A DNA stretch of 37,768 nt from a bacterium (GCA_024231905.1 JAAEQC010000007.1:1-37768); one strand, 5' to 3'. Positions 18,801-26,587 are shown, counted from the first letter of the stretch. Program-made: numbers and translations. The notes: generated from the letters alone by a model not told the origin.

Positions 18801-18883
18801 TGCCCGTGGCCAGCGGAGTGTACCTGGTCCGGCTGAGGGCCCTGGGCCTGGAGGAGACCCAGAGGATGGTGCTCTTGAAGTAG
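15827..18883 (+). CDS. Large secreted metzincin-like metalloprotease with Ig/Fn3-like and FlgD-like domains
   Basis: A 1018-residue protein with a signal peptide ending near VALAD (residue 30). Residues ~31-290 are beta-rich adhesion-like domains. The protease centre is HEITHAISQPH (His415, Glu416, His419, His425), the HExxHxxxxxH zinc-binding spacing of metzincins. A Met-turn-like HDYMSYG (Met483) lies 58 residues after the third His. The usual Gly of HExxHxxG is Ser422, a departure from the canonical motif. Residues ~570-920 hold several Ig/Fn3-like segments, including PREGSTYLADVPLQAQG and 'LLTWTTVAGAGGYRVQIALD'. The last ~85 residues are FlgD-like (HPNPFNASTSL, LGGRRIRTLV, VASGVYLVRL, MVLLK). 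Probably an extracellular protease; substrate unknown. Confidence 0.88.
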   Translation: MRRLLIFLPLTRLGAVILATGLLTGVALADPHIYIEPTQTEAGGVVFLHIRDFEPGDYDVSIRFDDVEIATWYLPLGGDGDTFLPVPGGAALGGHDITVCAACDQGDLEQSATTRLTITSGELTGDEYNMQLQAIEVTQGVRGDIPGRTPPGGSFVLSPETAVHVANRRTVVRVYPWMEVGETALLRHTIFADLSVSRGGVPLGTLNSRCAIAADKTLAEMRGDPRFSFEFALPEDWVELVPAGSSFSLDLTATITTPLGETNPADDTLSLSGVDFQHVGNNNSFAFRFRPFLVQLTYANPAGGDSLTQNADVADVVTALRNIQEVLPIADGHRGLRLFPWRFVNWSGPTEIDDEEVFDIAMIRRFFPNGRLHGNPDNDYYGYLFKAGLCAGHAYLNSPYFKVGVCPRPLYVTAHEITHAISQPHAGNGHNEADGGGFDAAYPPPGTSHGQVEPNTFGYDIYNGLAMPPWTGTVAEFARHDYMSYGPDTWVSRYTWDNVAESLGSPAVQPTVIGSVPVARMTMALRGDDDIDKNTVDRLMFMTGTVDWANNLLSMHPLFAAPSGQQQPGTSGSMHFVFYDLNSNFLGEHWSDPVVRQDDFDGLSILVDAVLFPAGWESMEIGDGQNVWQTVNRSLNLPAVQIDNMTDGFNWPNTGLVDIEWTGSDADLDPLIYRLIGVRETTEMHVLASDLTVSEFTLELATVPGGGDWEIFVEASDGLNSAFSTSYSGWIEPQPPQPLITYPREGSTYLADVPLQAQGYFADYQSDDPQVPMDWTLDGAPAGSGPVLTMSQLGTGPHSLTLNAVNAFQQQSSFTVDFTVIDELLPPDPIAPPDNEPGEPLPPLLTWTTVAGAGGYRVQIALDPEFKLPVVDEGNLVEPSFEFSLAYPTVQYYWRTLAETGDVASGWSVVQNFTTGGVSAVAELPGARSLDLTVHPNPFNASTSLSFDLPHGGPAELVLYDLGGRRIRTLVSETLSAGPYAVNWNGHDDRGLPVASGVYLVRLRALGLEETQRMVLLK

Positions 18884-18922
18884 TCCGCGTCGGTACCTGG
18901 CCGACACCGGACATGTCCAACG

Positions 18923-19708
18923 TCAGTTCTTGAAGAACTCGAGGGCCTCGCGGGCTTCCTTGCGCACCACGTAGGCACGGTCCCAACGGAACTCGTCGTC
19001 TTCGCCGAGAAGGTTCAAGGCGATGTCCTGCATGGTCTGCTTCTGGTCCGCCGACAGATGTCCGTGACCGGCCAGCTTGCCCAGGCTGCGCATGGCTTTC
19101 GCTTTCACCCCGCGATTCGGATCGGCCAGGTTCTTGCGCAGGACCTCATAGTAGCCTTCCAGGATCTCGGCCTCCAGGGTTTCGACGGGGATCGCCTCGG
19201 CGAAACGACCGATGGTGCGGGTCGCCGTATCGCGCAGCTCGAGTTCCGGAGAACGGGCGCCGGCCAGGGCCAGGTCGGCCGCGCGGGACACCTGGGGCGA
19301 CCGGATCTTGCCCAGACCGTATAGCACGAAAACGTGGGTATCAGGGTCTTCGGATGAGCGGTACTTCCTGGTCAGCGGGTCGATGGCGTCAGCGCCTATG
19401 CGGCCCAGAGCCTCGGCCGAAGCCATCTGGGCCTTGATATCGCCCGTATCCAGGTTTTCCACGAGTGCAGGAATGACCCAGTCGCCGAAACCCATCACCA
19501 GCGAGATGGCCTCGTCCAGCACCGGAGCCAGATCGGTCCGGTCCAGGGGATCGATGTAGAACAGGGAGGAAACGAGTTCGAACAGGGGGCGGGCCGCCTG
19601 GGTGCCTACCCGGGAGATTTCCAGCCGTACAGCCTGCAAGGCCTGGCGCAGATCTTCGGGACGACTACTCCGGAACAATGCCTCTAGCGACGCGTGTTCG
19701 GCCTTCAT
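18923..19708 (-). CDS. HEAT-repeat protein
   Basis: A 261-residue, all-helical protein with no signal peptide or membrane segment. It has about five HEAT/PBS-lyase-type helix pairs: 'VIPALVENLDTGDIKAQMAS' followed by AEALGRIGADAIDPL, 'VFVLYGLGKIRSPQVSRAAD', 'LRDTATRTIGRFAEAIPVET' and 'LADPNRGVKAKAMRSLGKLA'. Such solenoids are protein-protein interaction scaffolds; no enzymatic residues are seen. It is probably cytoplasmic, unlike most neighbours. The ATG at 19708 has AAGGGAA upstream. It is convergent with the metzincin-like gene, with 39 nt between stops. The partner is unknown and context gives no clue. Confidence 0.85.
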   Translation of the reverse strand: MKAEHASLEALFRSSRPEDLRQALQAVRLEISRVGTQAARPLFELVSSLFYIDPLDRTDLAPVLDEAISLVMGFGDWVIPALVENLDTGDIKAQMASAEALGRIGADAIDPLTRKYRSSEDPDTHVFVLYGLGKIRSPQVSRAADLALAGARSPELELRDTATRTIGRFAEAIPVETLEAEILEGYYEVLRKNLADPNRGVKAKAMRSLGKLAGHGHLSADQKQTMQDIALNLLGEDDEFRWDRAYVVRKEAREALEFFKN

Positions 19709-19861
19709 GGCGGTTTCCCTTTCCGGTTGGAATCCTTTCTACAATCTCCGGGTGTCATGGGAAACCCGCAACCGGGAGGCGCGGGAGCAACGGGCAGCAC
19801 TGGAAGCGGAGGAGAAGTCGCTCAGGGGAAAACGGGAGGCGGCCTAGATCGAAATGACCGG

Positions 19862-20133
19862 CCTCCTGCTAGATACTCCGTCCGTGTTGGAACACCGTTA
19901 GTTGCGGCGTTAACCAAAGCCCCGAGGAAGGCCGTGAGCTGCTCGGGGGTCGTCGGTAACGGGAGTGTCCCGACCAATCATGGAAATCAACAATCGTGGT
20001 GTTGTGCTGAATATTGATTAGAACCCGGCTCCCCGGATGGGACTACAAAAGGAACTCCGGGTCTCAGGCTCGGTGATGACAAGACAGTCTGAACGGCCGC
20101 TTTTTATGTCGGATGGAGTATTTGGTAAGGACA
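19862..20133 (+). repeat. Spacer repeat element, copy 1 (left end, internal module, right end)
   Basis: The left end reads CCTGCTAGATACTCCGTCCG (from 19862). The right end reads GGATGGAGTATTTGGTAAGG then ACA (20111-20133), and the two are imperfect inverted repeats. The internal module 20027-20074 has CCCCGGATGGGACTA and GGAACTCCGGGTCTCAGG, also found in other spacers. The element fills most of the 543-bp gap between the HEAT gene and the Asp-box gene. Its right end is 118 nt before the next ATG. No gene was seen in this gap. Confidence 0.65.
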
Positions 20134-20182
20134 GATCAGGTCATCACCATCTCAACAATATCCCAACAAGACTGATTTGATA

Positions 20183-20191
20183 TGGTATAGT
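20183..20191 (+). promoter_or_regulatory. Extended -10 promoter candidate for the Asp-box/FG-GAP gene
   Basis: TGGTATAGT matches an extended -10 (TGnTATAAT) and lies 60 nt before the ATG at 20252. There is no good -35. A strong AGAGGGG ribosome binding site lies 8 nt before the start codon. Confidence 0.5.
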
Positions 20192-20251
20192 ACAGCTTGA
20201 TTTCCAGGGCGTTGAGAACCTGCGCCCTGCGAAGCGAGAGGGGATTGAATC

Positions 20252-23116
20252 ATGTCACAATTTCACAAGATCCTGCTGTGCATACTTTTGCTCAGCACCC
20301 CGATCACATCGGTCCTCGCGGACCCGCCGCTTACCGCCGGTGGTGACGATGTTCTCATTCAGGATATGGTGACCACAACGTCTGGCGCCGAACTGGTTAC
20401 AATGGCGGACGGTACCCTGTTTTCCGCCGTATCCCAGGTCGAAGGCGTGACCCCTCTGCTCGAATATTCTCTGGTGATCTACCGATCCACGGATGGCGGC
20501 ACGACCTGGACCCTGTGGGATGAAACGACGGCGCCGGCGGGGGACTCTCTCGAACTGTGTAAGTTGTATTTGGCCGAAGGAACGGTTTCCCGCCTGTACG
20601 TGTTGTACTTCTCCGATCCGGACGGCCCCAGTCACCGCCTCAATGTGCGCTGGGCCGATCCCAATGCGCCTGTTCCCTCGTGGACCGAAAGAACGATCGT
20701 CACGGATCCCGTGATGCCCCTTCGCAGCGCGGATATGGACTGCGATGTCGACTCTTTTTTGTCCTTTTATCTCTATGTGGTCTACGCGAGAATCGATGTA
20801 GACGGCGGCGATATCTGGTTCACTCGCTCGTCCGATTTCGGAAACACCTGGTCCGCTCCATACATGGTCGGTAGCCATTTCGACCTGGGCGGATCGCATT
20901 ATATCCAACCGAAAGTCGCGTATGGATTGGGTGGCATCGTACATGTAGCCTGGAGTTTAGGGGACTACTGTGACGGTGGATCTTGCTCGGACAACGCCCT
21001 GCGGTACCGACGAGCGGTCGATTATGCCTCCTCGGGAATCTCGGATTGGGAGCCGGTGCAGGCGCTGACCTCGCTCGCCAATGGCGAAGACAACGATGTC
21101 ATGGCACTGGTCGCTTCGCCCACGTCGTCGGACGTATTCCTACTGTACCATACCGTCGGCTTCGTCATTTCCCCCAAATTGTGGTACAGCACAGATGCCG
21201 GCGTAACCTGGCCCGTTGCCAATCGCGCGCTGCTGGATCCAGGCGACACGCTGGACATGCGCAGCTCTCACATGACCCTCAATGCCGATCGAACCAAGTT
21301 ATGGATCGCCGGCCGTCTGGACGGTGGAATTGATTCCTGCGACAACCGCTCCTTCGTGATGGAATCAGCGGTCTCAAGTCCTTTGGCTTTCTCGGACCCG
21401 GTCTGCTATGCGGAGTATTTCGAAGGCCACCAGATGTCGTTCCCCTCGATCGCTGCTCATCCGGCGCAGCCGGACGATTACGCCCTGGCCTGGAACCGCA
21501 TAGCGGTCACCTGTGGCGGCGGCTTGACCTGGCCCTGGCATTTCGATGCCACCTGGCGCGATGACCCCGGTTATCCCAATCTCGAACCCGGATTTCCCCA
21601 TGCGCTGGCCTTCGAACCGGCGAGCGCACCGGCTCTGGTCAATCTGGACGCTAGCCCCGATCTGGAAATCGTTTACACGGACGCCGCCAGCCAGGTACAG
21701 GTACTCAAGTCGGATGGTACTTCCCTGGCCGGATGGCCGCAGGGAATAGGCTGGCTACAGCCCGGAGGCATGGTTGCCGTCGGTGATCTGAACAACAACG
21801 GAGAGATGGCCGTCGTGGTCGGCGAAGGCAAGAGTGTGGTGCGGGCCTGGGACTCACAGGGCAACCCTTTGCCCGGATTTCCGGTGGATCTGGGTACCGT
21901 CGGCCCGACTTTTGTCACCATTGCCCCTGTTGCTCCGCCCTACGCCGCGTCGATCGTCGCGTGCAGCGACAATACCGTACGGGTGCTGAACTATGCGGGC
22001 CGGACGGTCAGCCCCGTGTGGACGGTGTCGAACCCCATCACCCATCAGGCAGCAGTGGCGGACCTGAAGTTCACGGGCCAACCATCGATCGTTGTGGCAG
22101 CCGGAGAGAATCTGGTAGTCATCAATCCCGCGGATCCCGTTCCGGTTATCGACCAGAGTGTGACCTTGTACGCTTTGAGCGATGCTCCGGTCATCGCCGA
22201 TGTAGATCTGGACGGCGTGCGCGATATCCTGCTTTCTACTGTCAACGGATACATCCACAGCTATGCGAATGACGGAAGTTTGAACTGGAGCTACGACTCC
22301 GGCAGCGGTTCGTTCATCGGCAGTGTCGCAGTGGGACATGTCCTGGGCGGATCCGATCTGGAAATCGCCGCCACAAACGGCTACCAGATGCATTTGCTGC
22401 GCTCCGGTGGTGCCTCTCATGGTAGTTACCCCCAATCGGTGCCGGCAGGATTCGGATCATTGTCAACCGTTCCCATCATCGACGGCGTGCACTGGTCAAG
22501 TCCCGACCTCGTCGCCATCACGGGGCTGGGACAGGCCTGGAGTTTCGTAAACATCGGCGGAATCGTACCGGGATGGCCCAAGAATCTGGGGGACAGCCAG
22601 TATCGAACGCCGGCCAGCGGTGACATCGACCTGGACGGGCGCAACGAAATCGTCCTGTTGAGCACGAACGAGTTGACGATTCTGGATGTGAACTATCCGA
22701 CGGAACCGACTGCTGCCAGCCGCTACCCCATGGACGCACACGATCCGGGCCGCTCCGGTTGCCAGGATTGCACCGAACAACTGGTAAGTGTGGTGACCGA
22801 GGAGGAGCACGATCCATCCGCGGTAACCAGCTGCTGGTTCGCCTCGCCGGATCCCAACCCCAGTTACGGGCGGACTATGTTCAGCTTCGCCATCCCCGGA
22901 CCCGCCGGGGTGCAGGTTGAGGTGTACGACTTGCGCGGCTATCGCGTGCGTCAGGTACGGCGCACCGAAATGAACGCCGGCCAGCATGTCGTGCCCTTTG
23001 ACGGCCGCGATGACTCCGGTCGCCTTCTCGCCAGCGGTATCTATTATGCCAGGCTGTCTGTCCGAGGCTCGGGCGTGGATCGAGTACTGTCCCGCAAATT
23101 CACTGTTTTGAAATGA
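20252..23116 (+). CDS. Secreted Asp-box (sialidase-like) and FG-GAP propeller protein with FlgD-like C-terminal domain
   Basis: A 954-residue protein with a signal peptide (MSQFHKILLCILLLSTPITS-VLA). The N-terminal half has three Asp-box motifs (S-x-D-x-G-x-T-W): STDGGTTW, SSDFGNTW and STDAGVTW. This marks a six-bladed sialidase/BNR-type propeller; the catalytic Arg/Glu/Tyr of a true sialidase cannot be assigned. Residues ~450-840 have FG-GAP/VCBS-like repeats with Ca-binding-type loops: LVNLDASPDLEIVYTD, VGDLNNNGEMAVVVG, ADVDLDGVRDILLS and GDIDLDGRNEIVLL. The C-terminus is a divergent FlgD-like domain (DPNPSYGRTMFSF, LASGIYYARL, KFTVLK). It is probably a surface binding protein. It stands alone, flanked by spacer repeats at both ends. 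Confidence 0.88.
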   Translation: MSQFHKILLCILLLSTPITSVLADPPLTAGGDDVLIQDMVTTTSGAELVTMADGTLFSAVSQVEGVTPLLEYSLVIYRSTDGGTTWTLWDETTAPAGDSLELCKLYLAEGTVSRLYVLYFSDPDGPSHRLNVRWADPNAPVPSWTERTIVTDPVMPLRSADMDCDVDSFLSFYLYVVYARIDVDGGDIWFTRSSDFGNTWSAPYMVGSHFDLGGSHYIQPKVAYGLGGIVHVAWSLGDYCDGGSCSDNALRYRRAVDYASSGISDWEPVQALTSLANGEDNDVMALVASPTSSDVFLLYHTVGFVISPKLWYSTDAGVTWPVANRALLDPGDTLDMRSSHMTLNADRTKLWIAGRLDGGIDSCDNRSFVMESAVSSPLAFSDPVCYAEYFEGHQMSFPSIAAHPAQPDDYALAWNRIAVTCGGGLTWPWHFDATWRDDPGYPNLEPGFPHALAFEPASAPALVNLDASPDLEIVYTDAASQVQVLKSDGTSLAGWPQGIGWLQPGGMVAVGDLNNNGEMAVVVGEGKSVVRAWDSQGNPLPGFPVDLGTVGPTFVTIAPVAPPYAASIVACSDNTVRVLNYAGRTVSPVWTVSNPITHQAAVADLKFTGQPSIVVAAGENLVVINPADPVPVIDQSVTLYALSDAPVIADVDLDGVRDILLSTVNGYIHSYANDGSLNWSYDSGSGSFIGSVAVGHVLGGSDLEIAATNGYQMHLLRSGGASHGSYPQSVPAGFGSLSTVPIIDGVHWSSPDLVAITGLGQAWSFVNIGGIVPGWPKNLGDSQYRTPASGDIDLDGRNEIVLLSTNELTILDVNYPTEPTAASRYPMDAHDPGRSGCQDCTEQLVSVVTEEEHDPSAVTSCWFASPDPNPSYGRTMFSFAIPGPAGVQVEVYDLRGYRVRQVRRTEMNAGQHVVPFDGRDDSGRLLASGIYYARLSVRGSGVDRVLSRKFTVLK

Positions 23117-23124
23117 TGACGTGT

Positions 23125-23361
23125 TGTCCCTAACGAATATTCTGTCCGCATTGTCCCCGTGGCGGTTATAGCCAACTCTTCACCAACACCATCCCCGTTG
23201 CCTTGTTGTAGGAAGAATCGCCGCCCGTTTCCCAACACCCGACCTCAGGCTGGATTGGTCCCTAGATGGGGCTAATAAGGGAACTCGGAGTCTCAGACTC
23301 GGCGGCTCTCAATAGGGCGTAAACGGCCAATTGAGCTCCTGTTCGACCAAATGGCAGGCGC
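23125..23361. repeat. Spacer repeat element, copy 2
   Basis: The left end TGTCCCTAACGAATATTCTG (23125) and the right end GTTCGACCAAATGGCAGGCG (23341) are imperfect inverses. The internal module 23257-23303 includes AAGGGAACTCGGAGTCTCAG, followed by the inverted half GACTCGG. A segment at 23214-23243 (AATCGCCGCCCGTTTC) recurs at 25167-25197. The element fills the gap between two genes: 8 nt after the stop at 23116 and 20 nt before the stop at 23382. It carries the 3' end of a lost gene (23166-23204). Confidence 0.65.
23166..23204 (-). pseudogene. Remnant of a FlgD-type C-terminal tail
   Basis: On the minus strand the 13 codons read KATGMVLVKSWL and a stop. This closely matches the end of FlgD-tailed proteins here (for example TGRMVLVK at 13851). 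Nothing upstream extends the similarity, so only the last ~10 codons of a lost gene remain. It is too short for certainty. Confidence 0.45.
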
Positions 23362-23381
23362 GCTGCACTTGTTCACCTACG

Positions 23382-24917
23382 CTAATCATCGACCGTCGAC
23401 GTTGTCACCATGTCTGCGGTGTAGATCTCGACCGATCCGGTGATCTCGTCGCGAATCTCGAAGGTGAGGGTGTCGCCTTGAAAACTCAGGGTGGCCCGTC
23501 GTCGAAGAGCCTTGCCCGGGGCTTCCTGTTCCAGGACGAAAGTCTCACCGTCCAGCCAGTTACCGCGGCAAGCCCAGCGCTGACCGAACAACTCGCTGTC
23601 TCGACGAACTCCATTCAACCCGATTGTGAGCTGTGCAGCTATCCCGCCCACGACGAACTCCAGTTCGGCTGCGGACGAGCCCTCGGTGAAGTGCAGTGCC
23701 AGGCGGCGAAGTCCCATCCTGTTCTGGGCGAACTCGAAGTTCTTGCCCGATACGGCGTACGCCGTGGGAGGCGCCGGACGCGGGGACTCCTCCTTCTCTG
23801 TACCGAGGACCCGGACCAGGCTATCGAGACGCGCGGCTGCGACCGGGTTCGCGGGCAAGGCATGTTCTGCGGTCACGGCCGACGTGATGTAGTCGTTCAA
23901 CATCGAACTGGGTTCGAAGTACCGCTGCAGCGACAACGCGCCCGTGAAGACCACCACCAAGTCCTGGGCCGGAAGGACGTAGACGAACTGGCCGCCGTAG
24001 CCCTGCATCGAGAACATATCGTCGCCCACCCACCATTGGTAACCGTAACTGTCCGCCATCGTGCCGGCGGCGATCCGTGGCGAGGTCGATTCTCTCACCC
24101 AATCCGCCGTAACGACCTGCGTACCGTCCCACTCGCCTTTTCGCAGATAGAGATAGCCGAGGCGAGCCATGTCCAGCGGGTGGAGACTAAGACCGGAATA
24201 TCCGAGACTGCCATCCGCCCTCGAGCCCTCCCACCCAAAATCGACGATCCCAAGGGGTTCGAATAGATGCTCGCGTGCGTAGGAGTCGGCCGACTGTCCC
24301 GTGGCTTTCCGAAGTATGATCGCGATCAACTCCGAGACCCCGTTGCTGTACTCGAAGCGAGTCCCCGGTTCCGCCACAACGGGAAGGTCCAGGATGTACT
24401 GCGCCCAGTCGTCACTCGCGCGCATCTTGGCAAGGCCCGACCAGTTGTACAGATAGGAGTCCTCGGTATCCAATCCGGCACTCATCGTCAGCAGGTGACC
24501 GAGAGTCATCGCGTCCTTGTCTCGATCCAGGTGCGCGAACTCATGCCCGGGAAAGAAGTCCAATACACGGGTGTCGACACCGGGCAGATCTCCATTGTCG
24601 ATGGCGATACCGACGAGGGCGGACAGAACGCTCTTCGTACAAGAGTGGATGTCGTGGCGATCGCCGGGTGCCAACGGTGAAATGCGGGCATCCAGTACGA
24701 CGGTGCCGTGCCGAATCACCGTGACCGAGCGGATACCCGGATTATCGCCGCCTATCTGCTCGAGCATGGTCGCGAGCAGGGTGGATCTCATGCCTTGGGC
24801 CTCGGGCTCGGAATGAGGCCACTCCGCGGAGGGCCACCCGGGAGCCGCCTGGGAATCGGGCGGCTTGGGTGCGGAAGCGAGCAGAACCACCAGAGCTACC
24901 ATGAGTCGAATCGGCAT
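23382..24917 (-). CDS. Class-C beta-lactamase-fold serine hydrolase, exported
   Basis: A 511-residue protein with an N-terminal signal (MPIRLMVALVVLLASAPKPP). Residues ~45-400 match the beta-lactamase/transpeptidase-like family (COG1680, AmpC/EstB type). The SxxK motif is Ser92-Cys-Thr-Lys95 in IHSCTKSVLSALVG, and the YxN motif is Tyr190-Ser-Asn192 in FEYSNGVSELI. The third motif (KTG/HTG) is not clear; GYGGQFVYVLP is at the expected place. Family members are esterases, D-amino-peptidases or penicillin-binding-like proteins, not necessarily true beta-lactamases. The last ~110 residues resemble the DUF3471-like beta tail found in this family. GGAGG 6 nt before the ATG supports the start. A second family member is at 35841-37412. 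Confidence 0.9.
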   Translation of the reverse strand: MPIRLMVALVVLLASAPKPPDSQAAPGWPSAEWPHSEPEAQGMRSTLLATMLEQIGGDNPGIRSVTVIRHGTVVLDARISPLAPGDRHDIHSCTKSVLSALVGIAIDNGDLPGVDTRVLDFFPGHEFAHLDRDKDAMTLGHLLTMSAGLDTEDSYLYNWSGLAKMRASDDWAQYILDLPVVAEPGTRFEYSNGVSELIAIILRKATGQSADSYAREHLFEPLGIVDFGWEGSRADGSLGYSGLSLHPLDMARLGYLYLRKGEWDGTQVVTADWVRESTSPRIAAGTMADSYGYQWWVGDDMFSMQGYGGQFVYVLPAQDLVVVFTGALSLQRYFEPSSMLNDYITSAVTAEHALPANPVAAARLDSLVRVLGTEKEESPRPAPPTAYAVSGKNFEFAQNRMGLRRLALHFTEGSSAAELEFVVGGIAAQLTIGLNGVRRDSELFGQRWACRGNWLDGETFVLEQEAPGKALRRRATLSFQGDTLTFEIRDEITGSVEIYTADMVTTSTVDD

Positions 24918-25065
24918 GACCGTCCTCCGGATCGAAGATTCGTCAGCTTCAGGATGCCCAGATGAGGCAAACCTCGTCCAGGCTCAGCGTCGATCGAGGC
25001 GTCGTCTTTCCCACAACGGATGGAGTGGAAGAAAGTTCTGGGCACGAAGAAGAGAAGCACGGAGG

Positions 25066-25488
25066 TGTGCCTGCCGATTATCCCGTCCGCGTTGGCACAT
25101 CGACAGTTACGGTGTGTTGAATGAAACCGCTTCGCGGAGGCCGGCGGCAGGTCGTTTAGAGAAGAAAATCGCCGCCCGTTTCTCACCACCCCGACCACCC
25201 CACATACAAACACTCCGCCACCCGTCGAGCAGCGGGGTCCCAATCACCCAAACCTTCGATCAGATTGACTAACCTACCAACGGCCGCCGACGCCGTAGTC
25301 TCTTGTGTTGATCGAACCTATTTTGCGGTGGTGGGTGAGACTGCTGCCGCCGCGCCATATAGGAACTCGGGAGCCACCGCCCGGTTTACCGATGAGATCG
25401 GCATCATCCAGACAGACTCTCTCCGCCCCGATTACGCGCCATACCGACGAATCAATCTCGGGCGGGGGTGGACCAAATGGTCGGCACG
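25066..25488. repeat. Spacer repeat element, copy 3 (longest, carries an RRM-gene tail)
   Basis: The left end is TGTGCCTGCCGATTATCCCG (25066). The right end is GGACCAAATGGTCGGCACG (from 25470). The internal module AGGAACTCGGGAGCCACCG is at ~25361. The element fills most of the 587-bp gap between the serine hydrolase and the cupin gene, and no coding region was seen in it. It contains the duplicated RRM 3' end described next. Confidence 0.6.
25212..25294 (-). repeat. Duplicated 3' end plus terminator of the RRM protein gene
   Basis: This segment matches 26101-26182 almost base for base. On the minus strand it encodes GVGGRW and a stop (compare the end of the RRM gene, GGGGRW stop), then the same ~40-nt trailer. 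A terminator hairpin ACCCCGC / GCGGAGT (one G-T pair) with a GTTTGT tail follows. The rest of the RRM gene is absent. Similarity continues less strongly to ~25145, matching ~26041. Confidence 0.75.
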
Positions 25489-25504
25489 CCGATAAGCTAC
25501 GGAA

Positions 25505-25855
25505 TCATTTTTGATCATAGCCAGCGAAAGTAGTACCGATAAAATCCTCACGGACCGGATGGAACACATCGATTACCCTGACATCCGTTACCGCCCTACC
25601 GGAATGTGGCACATTGGGCGGCACGACCATTGCAGTGCCGGGCACCAAACGGTTAGTCTCGCCCTCTGCTGTCAGTTCCAGCTCTCCCTCGATTACGTTG
25701 ATCACTTGCTCGTGGACATGGGCATGTTCCGGCAGGATCGAACCGGCAGTGATCGCAACATGAGCAACTGTCATACTCTCGGCCGTGACGATGTAGCCGA
25801 TAATGCCCGGTGCGATCTCCAGACCGGTTAACTCTTTCAGATCAATAAAAGGCAT
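25505..25855 (-). CDS. Small cupin-domain protein
   Basis: A 116-residue, single-domain cupin. Motif 1 includes 'LPEHAHVHEQVINVIEGELE' (three His and a Glu as likely metal ligands), and motif 2 is 'LVPGTAMVVPPNVPHSGRAV' with the last His ligand. Such proteins are metal-dependent dioxygenases, isomerases or small-molecule sensors; the substrate cannot be inferred. It has no signal peptide and is probably cytoplasmic. GGGAG 6 nt before the ATG supports the start. It stands alone between repeat-filled spacers. The 306-bp gap after it (25856-26161) contains only the RRM trailer, terminator and a short repeat segment at 26041-26071. Confidence 0.9.
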   Translation of the reverse strand: MPFIDLKELTGLEIAPGIIGYIVTAESMTVAHVAITAGSILPEHAHVHEQVINVIEGELELTAEGETNRLVPGTAMVVPPNVPHSGRAVTDVRVIDVFHPVREDFIGTTFAGYDQK

Positions 25856-26091
25856 AGTTATCTCCCTTGACCGCGTTTATCGCAACTGGCCTCTACCTAG
25901 CTGACGAGATGATCTCGGCATCCGATCGCATACCCAAACAAGCAATACGGAGTCGACTACCCCTGAGTTTCGCCCCGCCCCCACGATAAGTTCAACAAGC
26001 AAGAGCGACACTTCCGACTGAACCGCTCCGCAGCAATTCGCCGGAGGTCGTTTAGGAAGAATGGCCGGGGGAAGGGGGCGATGATCCACAA

Positions 26092-26127
26092 CATAGAAGA
26101 ACCCCGCCACTCCAAGAGCAGCGGGGT
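26092..26127 (-). terminator. Factor-independent terminator of the RRM gene
   Basis: On the minus strand, ACCCCGC - 13-nt loop - GCGGGGT is followed by TCTTCTATG. It lies 35 nt after the RRM stop codon. A copy is at 25212-25238. Confidence 0.75.
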
Positions 26128-26161
26128 CCCAATCACCCAACCTTCGGTCGGATTGACTAAC

Positions 26162-26446
26162 CTACCAACGGCCACCGCCGCCGCCGCCGCCGCCGCCACC
26201 GCGGGGCTTGTCCTGGGCCTCGTTCACGCGCAGCGCACGACCGCCCATCTCCTTGCCGTCCAGGGCAGAGATCATGCCCTGGAGGTCGTTGTCGTCCACT
26301 TCGATGAAGCCGAAGCCACGGGGACGACCCGTCTCGCGGTCGTTGATCAGAGCGACCGAGTGGACCGTGCCATGGGCACCGAACAGCTCGCGGATTTCGT
26401 CTTCGGTCGCAGTGAAGGGCAGGTTGCCAATGTAGATCTTCTTCAA
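26162..26446 (-). CDS. Glycine-tailed RRM RNA-binding protein
   Basis: A 94-residue protein with a single RRM and a C-terminal Gly run. RNP2 is KIYIGNLPF (residues 3-11) and RNP1 is RGFGFIEV (residues 43-50), with the conserved aromatics that stack on RNA bases. The tail is PRGGGGGGGGGGRW. Bacterial proteins of this kind are often induced by cold and act as RNA chaperones. The start codon is TTG, with GGAG 7 nt upstream. An ATG 5 nt before it is out of frame and terminates after one codon (ATG CCT TGA), with its TGA overlapping the TTG. Alone on its transcript, with its own terminator. Confidence 0.93.
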   Translation of the reverse strand: MKKIYIGNLPFTATEDEIRELFGAHGTVHSVALINDRETGRPRGFGFIEVDDNDLQGMISALDGKEMGGRALRVNEAQDKPRGGGGGGGGGGRW

Positions 26447-26568
26447 GGCATTACTCCATGTGCCGGCTTACCGGCGTAACCAAGCGTTGAGAATCGCCAG
26501 CTTCTTCCGGCAGATCCCTCACGCTTCAATGTGGCCCGGCTGTCCTACGGACGATCGACCGGACCCAG

Positions 26569-26587
26569 TTCCCCGACTGTCGGGGAA
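26569..26587 (-). promoter_or_regulatory. Hairpin in the upstream region of the RRM gene
   Basis: TTCCCCGA-CTG-TCGGGGAA is a perfect 8-bp stem about 120-140 nt before the RRM start. No T-run follows on either strand, so it is more likely a leader structure or chance than a terminator. The whole 496-bp gap 26447-26942 holds no gene; the remainder is repeat copies. Confidence 0.3.
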
